From positions 1-64,000 of the forward strand of contig CAMVFZ010000002.1 in assembly GCA_947166905.1 (NCBI GenBank): a DNA stretch of 64,000 nucleotides, in the 5' to 3' direction. Positions 18,111 through 25,859 of the stretch are shown one piece after another; within the stretch, counting starts at the first letter, position 1, and each line of letters opens with the position of its first letter. The translations under genes and the position numbers were made by a program. Source of the stretch: an uncultured Prevotellaceae bacterium (GTDB lineage: Bacteria > Bacteroidota > Bacteroidia > Bacteroidales > UBA932). The notes under the pieces were generated by a model. It saw nothing but the letters and a program-made list of their open reading frames with translations. It was not told where the DNA came from and did not search any database.

Positions 18111-18572
18111 ATGAAAAACTTTTTGACCGTTACTACAGATGAATTCGGGAACTTTTCTTTCAGTACAGACTTTAGTTTCCCTGCCGGCGAATCTGGGAAA
18201 GCGTTTAAGGTTAACAGAAAAGACACTGATTACCAAGAACTTGCAAAAGCATTAACAGGCTGCGATTCAAATGTTTTCAGCGCTATTGATGTGCTAACCA
18301 GTGCAAGAAAGGATGCAAAATATGATTATGGTTTCCTGCATCCGGAGCTTGAAGATAAGCTAAAAGAATGGCGCTTGAATAAAGCCAAGGAAGCGAAAGT
18401 CCCCGCGTATATGATTATGGGCCAGCAAACGCTGTATAACATTGCGGATGTCGCTCCAATCAATGAGAAAGAACTAAAGGAAATTCCCGGTTTCGGTCAC
18501 ACTATGTTTGAACGCTACGGTGCTGAATTACTGGACATCATCGGCAGATATCTTCAACCCTTTATTGAGTAA
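18111..18572 (+). CDS. Stand-alone HRDC domain protein
   Basis: LKEWRLNKAKEAKVPAYMIMGQQTLYNIADVAPINEKELKEIPGFGHTMFERYGAELLDII matches HRDC fold signature. Confidence 0.8.
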   Translation: MKNFLTVTTDEFGNFSFSTDFSFPAGESGKAFKVNRKDTDYQELAKALTGCDSNVFSAIDVLTSARKDAKYDYGFLHPELEDKLKEWRLNKAKEAKVPAYMIMGQQTLYNIADVAPINEKELKEIPGFGHTMFERYGAELLDIIGRYLQPFIE

Positions 18573-18574
18573 AA

Positions 18575-19519
18575 ATGGCTTTCCAACGAGTTGTGGCCCG
18601 GGTCCTTCCGGACAAAAGCGTACAAAAAGTCTATCCATTCCACATTAGCTTGAAGGGTATGGAATCGACGTTGCTTTGCCGATGCGACGATGATTTCGAT
18701 CATTTGGAAAAAAGCTTTTATGTATCGTCGTATATGGCTAACTGTCTGGTAATCATCGGCATAGTAATGTCAAACCATGGGCATTGTGCGGTGTTGGCGA
18801 CGGATCTTGCATCGGCGGTGCGTGCTGGGGAATTAATAAAGAAACGCCATTCTCAATATTTGAGTTGGAAGTACCCGGAACGGAAAGTGATGATGCGGGC
18901 CGATATTAATGTGCAACACCTTGATTCTGAATGGTATGTGAGGAATGCTTTGGCGTACATTGCCAGGAATGCGATAGATACGGGCCATAGAGTAGAGGAT
19001 TACCGATGGTCAGGATATCGCGGGATGTTCGCAGGAGGGATGTGTCAGGAAGGAGTAAGGCGAGTGTCGATGATGTCGCGGCGAGAGCGTGAGGCACTGT
19101 TTCATACGCACGAGGATTTGTCCGATGTCCCATGGATTATAAACGAATTTGGAAGTGTAGAACCCGCGAGCGCCTGCGACTACAGGTACCTGGAAAGCGC
19201 TTTTGGGAATGATCAAGCCTTTTTCCTTAAGATGATTGGTTCTGTTAACGTGGCGGAAATGACGCTGAAGTTGGAGCTAAACGGACTCACCCGCCAGACA
19301 GATTCTCATATGATAGCCATTGTTAAGAATCTGGCTTACAAGTGGTTCCAAAAAACTTTGCTGGATCTGACTCCGGAGATGAAATCCCGCTTGGCGTCCT
19401 ATCTGTACAAGGCTTACCGGACTACTCCTGCGCAGCTGGCCCGGTGCCTGGGTCTGTCGCGAGAGATTGTCGAAACTCTTATCGGCCATGGAAAGGTCCC
19501 GGATCCGTTGCGGGTGTGA
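18575..19519 (+). CDS. RAYT-like (Y1/HUH, REP-associated tyrosine) transposase with C-terminal HTH-like extension
   Basis: YPFHISLKGM...VIIGIVMSNHGHCAVL (HxH) ... YVRNALAYIARNAIDTGHRVEDYRWSGYRGMF (catalytic Tyr region and DYRWSxY typical of the Y1/RAYT family); C-terminal TPAQLARCLGLSREIVETLI HTH-like. Confidence 0.82.
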   Translation: MAFQRVVARVLPDKSVQKVYPFHISLKGMESTLLCRCDDDFDHLEKSFYVSSYMANCLVIIGIVMSNHGHCAVLATDLASAVRAGELIKKRHSQYLSWKYPERKVMMRADINVQHLDSEWYVRNALAYIARNAIDTGHRVEDYRWSGYRGMFAGGMCQEGVRRVSMMSRREREALFHTHEDLSDVPWIINEFGSVEPASACDYRYLESAFGNDQAFFLKMIGSVNVAEMTLKLELNGLTRQTDSHMIAIVKNLAYKWFQKTLLDLTPEMKSRLASYLYKAYRTTPAQLARCLGLSREIVETLIGHGKVPDPLRV

Positions 19520-19528
19520 GGGCAAAAG

Positions 19529-19695
19529 TGTCGCGGATGTGAGAGCAAAAGTGTCGCAGGTGTGACAAAAATGGCTGACCTGCGACACTGGAAGGGCTGG
19601 GAGGCCGAATACCGTCGCAGATCGGGCAAAAATATCACACCTGCGACGGTAGTAGCCAAGACCAGCGACGGTAGTAGCCAAGACCTGCGACGGTA
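19529..19695. repeat. Palindrome-bearing repeat block, copy 2
   Basis: Direct repeat of 17548-17712 with scattered substitutions. Confidence 0.95.
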
Positions 19696-19699
19696 ATAC

Positions 19700-19733
19700 A
19701 AAAAAGAGCCAGGCGAAAACCTGGCTCTTTTTT
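19700..19733. terminator. Bidirectional rho-independent terminator
   Basis: AAAAAAGAGCCAGG-cgaaaa-CCTGGCTCTTTTTT, perfect 14-bp inverted repeat. Confidence 0.9.
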
Positions 19734-19788
19734 GTGGGATGCCCGATCTGGTCGGGCATGACATGGGTGAGACCTCGGGAAGGACGGG

Positions 19789-21795
19789 CTACCAGATGTG
19801 AACGCGCTCGGACTCGGGACGATACATCGGGTCGCCCTCCTTGATGTCGAAGGCATCGAAGAAAGTCTGGAAGTTGCGGATAGAAACATTCACGCGGTTA
19901 ACTGCCAGAGAGTGAACGTCCAGGTTGGTAAGGCGAGCCTTCTCCTGGTCGGTGATATTCTGGGCCCAGATAGCGCCGTAGCTAAGGTAGAAGCGCTGTG
20001 CGCGGGTGAATCCGTCAATCATAGGATCCTCGCCGGAAACGGCATTCTCCATAGCGGTGAAGGCGATTGAAAGGCCGCCGTGGTCGCCGATGTTCTCTCC
20101 AAGGGTGTATCGGCCATTAGCCTTAACGCCGGGGAGAATCTCAACCTCGTCGAACTGAGCGACAAGCTTGTCACCAAGTGCATCGAACTTGGCCTTGTCC
20201 TCTTCTGTCCACCAGTTGACCATGTTGCCATTGGCATCGAACATTGAACCCTGATCATCGAAGCCGTGAGACATTTCGTGGCCGATAACAACACCGATAC
20301 CGCCGTAGTTAACAGGCTCATCGGCATCAGGATCGAAGAAAGGCTTCTGCAGAATAGCGGCAGGGAAGCAAATTTCGTTGGTAGTAGGGTTGTAGTAAGC
20401 GTTTACGGTCTGAGGAGTCATACCCCACTCGGTCTTGTCGGTAGGCTTGCCAAGCTTGCTAAGATTGTCTGCAACATACCACTTGCTGGCATTGCGCAGG
20501 TTCTCGTAGTAAGTGTTGTTAGGATCGATCTCAAGGGTGCTGTAATCCTTCCACTTGTCAGGATAACCAATCTTGACGGTAAAGGAAGCGAGCTTCTCCT
20601 GGGCCTTAACCTTGGTCTCGTCGCTCATCCAATCAAGTTCCTGGATGTGCTGACCAAGAGCGGTCTTAAGGTTGTTAACCAGGGTAACCATCTTCTGCTT
20701 AGAGCTCTCAGGGAAGTAACGGGCTACGTACATCTCGCCGACAGCCTCTCCAAGGATACCGTTAGGAACTGACATTGCACGCTTCCAGCGGGGTGTCTCT
20801 TCCTGGGCGCCGCCCATCTGGTGTGAGAAGAACTCCCAGCTAGCTGTATAGAAATCGTCTGACAGGGCGCTGCACTGACCAGAAACGAACTGTGCAAGAA
20901 CATAAGCCTTGAGGTCCTCGATAGGGGTGGCCTCGATAAGTTTGGACAGACCCTCGAAGAAAGAAGGATGCTGAACGATGACCTTATCCTGTGCAGGGAT
21001 ACCGCAAATCTCGCATATCTTGTCGAAGCGAATTGCAGGCCATGCCTTGCAGATATCCTCTGTTGACATCGGGTTGTAAATAGCCTGCATGTCACGGGTC
21101 TGCTCACGGGTCCAAGAGAACTCTGCAAGAGCCATCTCGATTGCCATAGCCTTGTCTGCAACGGTCTTGGGATCGGTAAGACCGGCAAGGTCAAGAACCT
21201 TGGTAAGGAACTTAACGTAGCCCTCGCGGAACTCTGCGTTCTCTTCCTTAATATAATAGTCACGGTCGCCCATGCCAAGGCCGCCCTGGCCAAGATAGAG
21301 AACCTGCATGTCGCTGTTCATGAGGTCGGCTTCTACGCCGGCGCCAAAGAATGCGGTCTCTCCGTAAACGTTCATCCTGCCAATGAGCTCTGCGAGCTGG
21401 TCTTTATCCTGTACGGCCTCAATATCCTCTATGTAAGGTTGGATAGGCTCTGAACCAATCCTGTTACGGGTGGTAGAATCAAGGGCCATTTTGTAAAGGT
21501 CTGAAATCTTCTGCTCTACCGTGCCATACTTGGCATTCATGGTAGTCATACTCTGGAATAGTTCGTTCAGGTTCTCCCTTGCCTGCTCGCGAATGGCGTC
21601 GAAGCTGCCATAGCGGGTGAATTCTCCCTTGAGGGGGTTCTTAGCCTGCCATCCGCCGGTAGCATACTGATAGAAGTTTACTTTGGGGCTGACTGTGGTG
21701 TCCAAATCAGTCAAATCCAGTGCAGGTGCCTTGCTTTTCTGGGTGCAAGCAGCCACTGCAAACAATGACATCATAATGATTGAAATCTTTTTCAT
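19789..21795 (-). CDS. M13-family (neprilysin/PepO-like) metallopeptidase
   Basis: VVIGHEMSHGFDDQG (HExxH) and ENIGDHGGLSIA; C-terminal RVHIW-type end. Confidence 0.95.
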   Translation of the reverse strand: MKKISIIMMSLFAVAACTQKSKAPALDLTDLDTTVSPKVNFYQYATGGWQAKNPLKGEFTRYGSFDAIREQARENLNELFQSMTTMNAKYGTVEQKISDLYKMALDSTTRNRIGSEPIQPYIEDIEAVQDKDQLAELIGRMNVYGETAFFGAGVEADLMNSDMQVLYLGQGGLGMGDRDYYIKEENAEFREGYVKFLTKVLDLAGLTDPKTVADKAMAIEMALAEFSWTREQTRDMQAIYNPMSTEDICKAWPAIRFDKICEICGIPAQDKVIVQHPSFFEGLSKLIEATPIEDLKAYVLAQFVSGQCSALSDDFYTASWEFFSHQMGGAQEETPRWKRAMSVPNGILGEAVGEMYVARYFPESSKQKMVTLVNNLKTALGQHIQELDWMSDETKVKAQEKLASFTVKIGYPDKWKDYSTLEIDPNNTYYENLRNASKWYVADNLSKLGKPTDKTEWGMTPQTVNAYYNPTTNEICFPAAILQKPFFDPDADEPVNYGGIGVVIGHEMSHGFDDQGSMFDANGNMVNWWTEEDKAKFDALGDKLVAQFDEVEILPGVKANGRYTLGENIGDHGGLSIAFTAMENAVSGEDPMIDGFTRAQRFYLSYGAIWAQNITDQEKARLTNLDVHSLAVNRVNVSIRNFQTFFDAFDIKEGDPMYRPESERVHIW

Positions 21796-21900
21796 ATAGT
21801 ATTGAATTACAATAGTTCTGTAAAAAAGCGGTCTAAGGTATAAAATTTTTTATGAATACTATCGTATAATAAACGAAAAATAAACCAAAATGTAACAAAA

Positions 21901-21931
21901 AGCCCTCAAATCATATAAAGACCTGAGGGCT
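21901..21931 (-). terminator. Rho-independent terminator downstream of Wzz-like gene
   Basis: AGCCCTCA-n-TGAGGGCT followed on minus strand by T-run. Confidence 0.8.
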
Positions 21932-21951
21932 AAACTATTAAGAATTGTAGA

Positions 21952-23082
21952 TTACTCTTCTGTAGCTTTAAATTTCTCCTTAAGCTTGGGGAGGTAATCC
22001 TTTCCAAGGACTATTCCGCAGCCAACTACAAAGCCAAAGAACAACCAGCCGATGAGTGTTTTTGCGCGGCTGTTGGCAGGCTTGGTGGGCACGGTTACAG
22101 GCTGGATTACGGTAAGCACCGGAGTGTCTTTCTTTACCTGCATCTTGGCCTGCTCCAGCTGTTTTGCCATTTCTCCGTAAATTGTATTGGCAATGTTGTA
22201 CTTGGACTGGATGCGTTCCATCTCTATGCGTGAGCGGGTGGTAAGCATGTCCTGTGAGCGGTCCTTGATAATGGCAAGGGAGTTCTGATAAGACTCGGTC
22301 TCTGCCTTGATCTCGTTGTACCTGGCCTGTACATAATCAAGCTGCTCCTGGGCTTTCTGTGTACGGAACTTGGTGATTTCTTCCTGAATCAGTTCCTGAG
22401 CCTTAATCGCAAGTTCTGCGGTCTGGAGAGGCTCTGTTCCGGTAACGGAAAGTGTGATGAGGCCCTCTTTCTTATCTACGGACAGGTTAACTGCTGCGCC
22501 AATCATAGGGAGCATCTTCTCCTCGTCCTTGGTAAGTTTAAGAGGCTTGAGAGTGCCATCGTCTGCGACGGTTGTGGCCGGAAGGGCTACCTCAGGCTTT
22601 TCTTTCTTGAAAAGGCCCAGAATAACGCCGGGAAGGCCAATGGTATACTTCTTAACGTAACTGAAGAAACCGGGCTTGTTATACTCCTTGGCATAAGTGA
22701 GCATGCTTACGGCAGTATCGGCCTTTTCCCAGTGAAGGGGAGTGTAAAGCAGCTTAAGCCTGAAGGGTACGCTGTTTACAATCTGCGGATATACAAGCGG
22801 GGAAAGCTCCTGACCGCTCATATTGCTTGTACCAATGTCAAAGCCTGCCAGGGAAGCCAGGCTACTGAGGGAAGAACTGGCTCCTTTTGATGCTAACTGG
22901 GGCACCATTACGCTATGCACGTTGTAAACGCGTGTCATAGTGAATGCGGATATCGCACCCAGTACAAAGAAGACAGCCAGGGTTTTGAGTACGGTCTTTC
23001 GGCCGCACCAAATCTTCTTGGCAAGGGCCATGAAATCTATGCCCTGTTCTTCCTGGTTGATGTTTTCTATGTTCTCTGCCAT
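21952..23082 (-). CDS. Wzz/GumC-type chain-length determinant
   Basis: Two TM segments flanking coiled coil, Wzz N-terminal region, PxxP-like TVPTKPANSRAKTLIGWL. Confidence 0.85.
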   Translation of the reverse strand: MAENIENINQEEQGIDFMALAKKIWCGRKTVLKTLAVFFVLGAISAFTMTRVYNVHSVMVPQLASKGASSSLSSLASLAGFDIGTSNMSGQELSPLVYPQIVNSVPFRLKLLYTPLHWEKADTAVSMLTYAKEYNKPGFFSYVKKYTIGLPGVILGLFKKEKPEVALPATTVADDGTLKPLKLTKDEEKMLPMIGAAVNLSVDKKEGLITLSVTGTEPLQTAELAIKAQELIQEEITKFRTQKAQEQLDYVQARYNEIKAETESYQNSLAIIKDRSQDMLTTRSRIEMERIQSKYNIANTIYGEMAKQLEQAKMQVKKDTPVLTVIQPVTVPTKPANSRAKTLIGWLFFGFVVGCGIVLGKDYLPKLKEKFKATEE

Positions 23083-23085
23083 GGC

Positions 23086-25788
23086 TTAAAGTCTGTTAAC
23101 AAGCAGGATGATGGATACAACTGATGTAACTGCAGACAGGGCTTTCTGTGCCCAGTTCTCCCAGTCTACCTTCTCCTTAGGCTCTGCAGCCTTTTCTATC
23201 CTCTTCTGGTCCATGCTTACGGTAATTACGCTACCGGGTTCAACAGTAGGATAATTCCTGAAGAAGATAAGGGTCTTGCTGGTACTCCTGGTCTGGTAGT
23301 TAGGCATTGTAACAGTAACGCTGTTCTTGTCTGCCATCTTGTGGAAGCCACCAGCGTAGTTCTTGATGTACCAGCCTGCGCTGTGACGACCCTGGAATAC
23401 TATGGTCTTCTTGCTAAGCTCGTACTCGTCCGGAACATACTGGGACATACGGGTACCGATTTCGTAAATGGTAACGGTATTCTCCTGGCGTACGATATTG
23501 ATTACATCGCCTTCCATAAGGATGGGGTCGATCTTCTCTTTACGCTTGTTCTTCATTACATCCTTAACGTTTACACCGATGGGGCCTCTGTCGTTGTAGG
23601 TGCGCATCAGGGTAGCGTAAGGGCTTCTGTCGTCCATAAGACCGCCGGCCTTCTCTATAATCTCTGAAAGGTGGGTCTTGCCGTCGCTGAGTACGTATAC
23701 ACCAGGATAGCGTACACGGCCGTTGATTTCTACTGTACGGCCAAGTGTGAAGTCAGGAATCTGGCGAACTACGATCTGGTCGTAAGGCTGAATCTGGAAA
23801 TTGCTGCTTGCAAGGGTGTAATCCTCGTTAACAGCGATGCTGAGCATCTTGAGTCTGGTCTGGCTGGTTCCGTTGAACTCTACGCGGAATACCTCGATTC
23901 GGCTACGGTCTGCCGCAATTGTAAGGCCGCCAGCCATCTCAATAAGGTCGTGGATATTGAGCGTAGCGTCGTATGCAGTCTTGAAAGGCTCGTTAACTGC
24001 ACCGCTGATGCTAACCTGGCCGATATCGGTATAAAGGCTGTTGTCGTATACATTGAGTCTGTCACCAGGCTGCAGGAACATGTCGCCATCCTTCTTGAGG
24101 GTTACTCTCTTGTACTCCATCTTGTTAGGATTGGTGACGTCCTTGCGGAAGATATAAGCGACAGGGTAGCCTGTGGTCTTCATACCGCCGGCGTATTCGA
24201 TAGCCTGGCTTACGGTCATCTTGTCGTAAAGGCCGAAGATCTTAGAGAAAGGCTGACGTACCTGACCGCTTACTGCGATGGTGTCAAGGTCTCTGTAAGA
24301 AGTCTGTGCAAGCACGGTAACCTTGTCCCTCTTCTGCAGGCGGAAGTCTGCATTGCCCTTTGTGCCAGGGAAGGGAACTGTGAGAACCTCTGAGGTCTCG
24401 TCATCCCTTACACGCTCTACGAATACAAAGTCTGTGCGTGCGCTGTATTTGGGCTTGGCGTTCTCAATCAAAGTCTTGAGGCTGCCGTTGCGGTAAATGT
24501 CGTAGTTGCCGTCATAGTAAACTTCACCCTCGATGGCTACATACTCCTGCAGAGGCTCTGTAGCTGCCTTGATGCGGACGATATCACCGGGGATAAGGTC
24601 TACTCTCTTGCCGCCGGCCATAACCTCGTTAAGGTCATATTCAAGGAATTTCTTTTGGCCGTCGTCGTAACGCTCTACCTGCACGAAGCGGGTGTAAGCG
24701 TCTGCCTTGAGGCCACCGGCAAGTTTGATGAGCTTGAGGAGGTCTTCGCCTTCTACCATCTCATAACGCATAGGACGGTTGACTGCGCCTTCAATCTTTA
24801 CGATCTTCTGTGCAACGGGAACGAAGATAACGTCACCGTTCTGAACATCGTATACGCTGCCGCCGGGGTTGGTCATATAGGAGTAAAGGTCCAGACGATG
24901 GGTCTTGCCGCTGCGTGAGAGCTGGATGTTACGGATGGAACCTATCTCGGTAGGACCGTCGGCTGCTGTAAGAGCGTTGAATGCGGTATTGAGAGCGCTG
25001 ATGGTATAGCCACCCTGTACGTTAACTTCTCCGAAGATGCTTACAGAAACTGTACGTGCCGTGGTGATGGTAACGGCAATCTGGTCTTTGTTGAAGGAGA
25101 AGTGCTGTGACAGCTTGCTGCGGATGGCCTCGCGTGCCTGGCGGATTGTCATTCCCTTAAGGAAGATCTTGCTTGATCCGGCGGGCTGGATGGAACCATC
25201 TGCTGCGATGCGCTGGTGAATTTCTGTCTGTGAAGAACCGAAGATGGAGATGTGAACCTCGTCCCCGTCGCCAAGTACATAGGTATCAGGGGCCTGAGCG
25301 CCGTCGGTGGTACGGAAGACGTCAAGAGCCTTGTTCTTGAAGATGGCGTGGCCGTAAATAGCGTTGGTATCGGCAACTTCATTGGCTGCTTCCTCCAATA
25401 TGGCTTTGTTATCGGCCTCTACCTTGGCTTCATTTGTTGTGGTCTCGGCTGCTGTGAGATTAGGATTGAGGATCTCAAGGCCAACCTTTACGGAATCAGG
25501 AGTCTGCTGGTATGCTCCGTTTGCTCCGAAGGGCACGTAAGTTCCATTTGCCTTCTCTGCCTGCATCTGGTTCAGGATATCCATGACCCTGCTCTGATAG
25601 TTAGCGTATTCTGAAGGTGCGATTGCATCTACATTAATGCCGTTCTGCATCAGGCGGCTGCGAACCTCAGTTTCATTGAGGCCGCGTTTTGCGAGCTCTG
25701 TGCTGACGAGGCTCATGATAGAACCAGACTGTGCATATGCCGTCACAAGCAGCATACTGCACAATAGCGAAGTTAGAATTTTTCTCAT
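23086..25788 (-). CDS. SLBB-domain polysaccharide export protein (Wza-like)
   Basis: YVLGDGDEVHISIFGSSQTEIHQRIAADGSIQPAG poly-export domain followed by multiple SLBB repeats. Confidence 0.92.
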   Translation of the reverse strand: MRKILTSLLCSMLLVTAYAQSGSIMSLVSTELAKRGLNETEVRSRLMQNGINVDAIAPSEYANYQSRVMDILNQMQAEKANGTYVPFGANGAYQQTPDSVKVGLEILNPNLTAAETTTNEAKVEADNKAILEEAANEVADTNAIYGHAIFKNKALDVFRTTDGAQAPDTYVLGDGDEVHISIFGSSQTEIHQRIAADGSIQPAGSSKIFLKGMTIRQAREAIRSKLSQHFSFNKDQIAVTITTARTVSVSIFGEVNVQGGYTISALNTAFNALTAADGPTEIGSIRNIQLSRSGKTHRLDLYSYMTNPGGSVYDVQNGDVIFVPVAQKIVKIEGAVNRPMRYEMVEGEDLLKLIKLAGGLKADAYTRFVQVERYDDGQKKFLEYDLNEVMAGGKRVDLIPGDIVRIKAATEPLQEYVAIEGEVYYDGNYDIYRNGSLKTLIENAKPKYSARTDFVFVERVRDDETSEVLTVPFPGTKGNADFRLQKRDKVTVLAQTSYRDLDTIAVSGQVRQPFSKIFGLYDKMTVSQAIEYAGGMKTTGYPVAYIFRKDVTNPNKMEYKRVTLKKDGDMFLQPGDRLNVYDNSLYTDIGQVSISGAVNEPFKTAYDATLNIHDLIEMAGGLTIAADRSRIEVFRVEFNGTSQTRLKMLSIAVNEDYTLASSNFQIQPYDQIVVRQIPDFTLGRTVEINGRVRYPGVYVLSDGKTHLSEIIEKAGGLMDDRSPYATLMRTYNDRGPIGVNVKDVMKNKRKEKIDPILMEGDVINIVRQENTVTIYEIGTRMSQYVPDEYELSKKTIVFQGRHSAGWYIKNYAGGFHKMADKNSVTVTMPNYQTRSTSKTLIFFRNYPTVEPGSVITVSMDQKRIEKAAEPKEKVDWENWAQKALSAVTSVVSIILLVNRL

Positions 25789-25859
25789 ATCTTTGGTTAA
25801 TTTTTTGCCAATTTAACACACAAAGTTATCAATTATTATCAATAATTGCAAGAGTTTGT

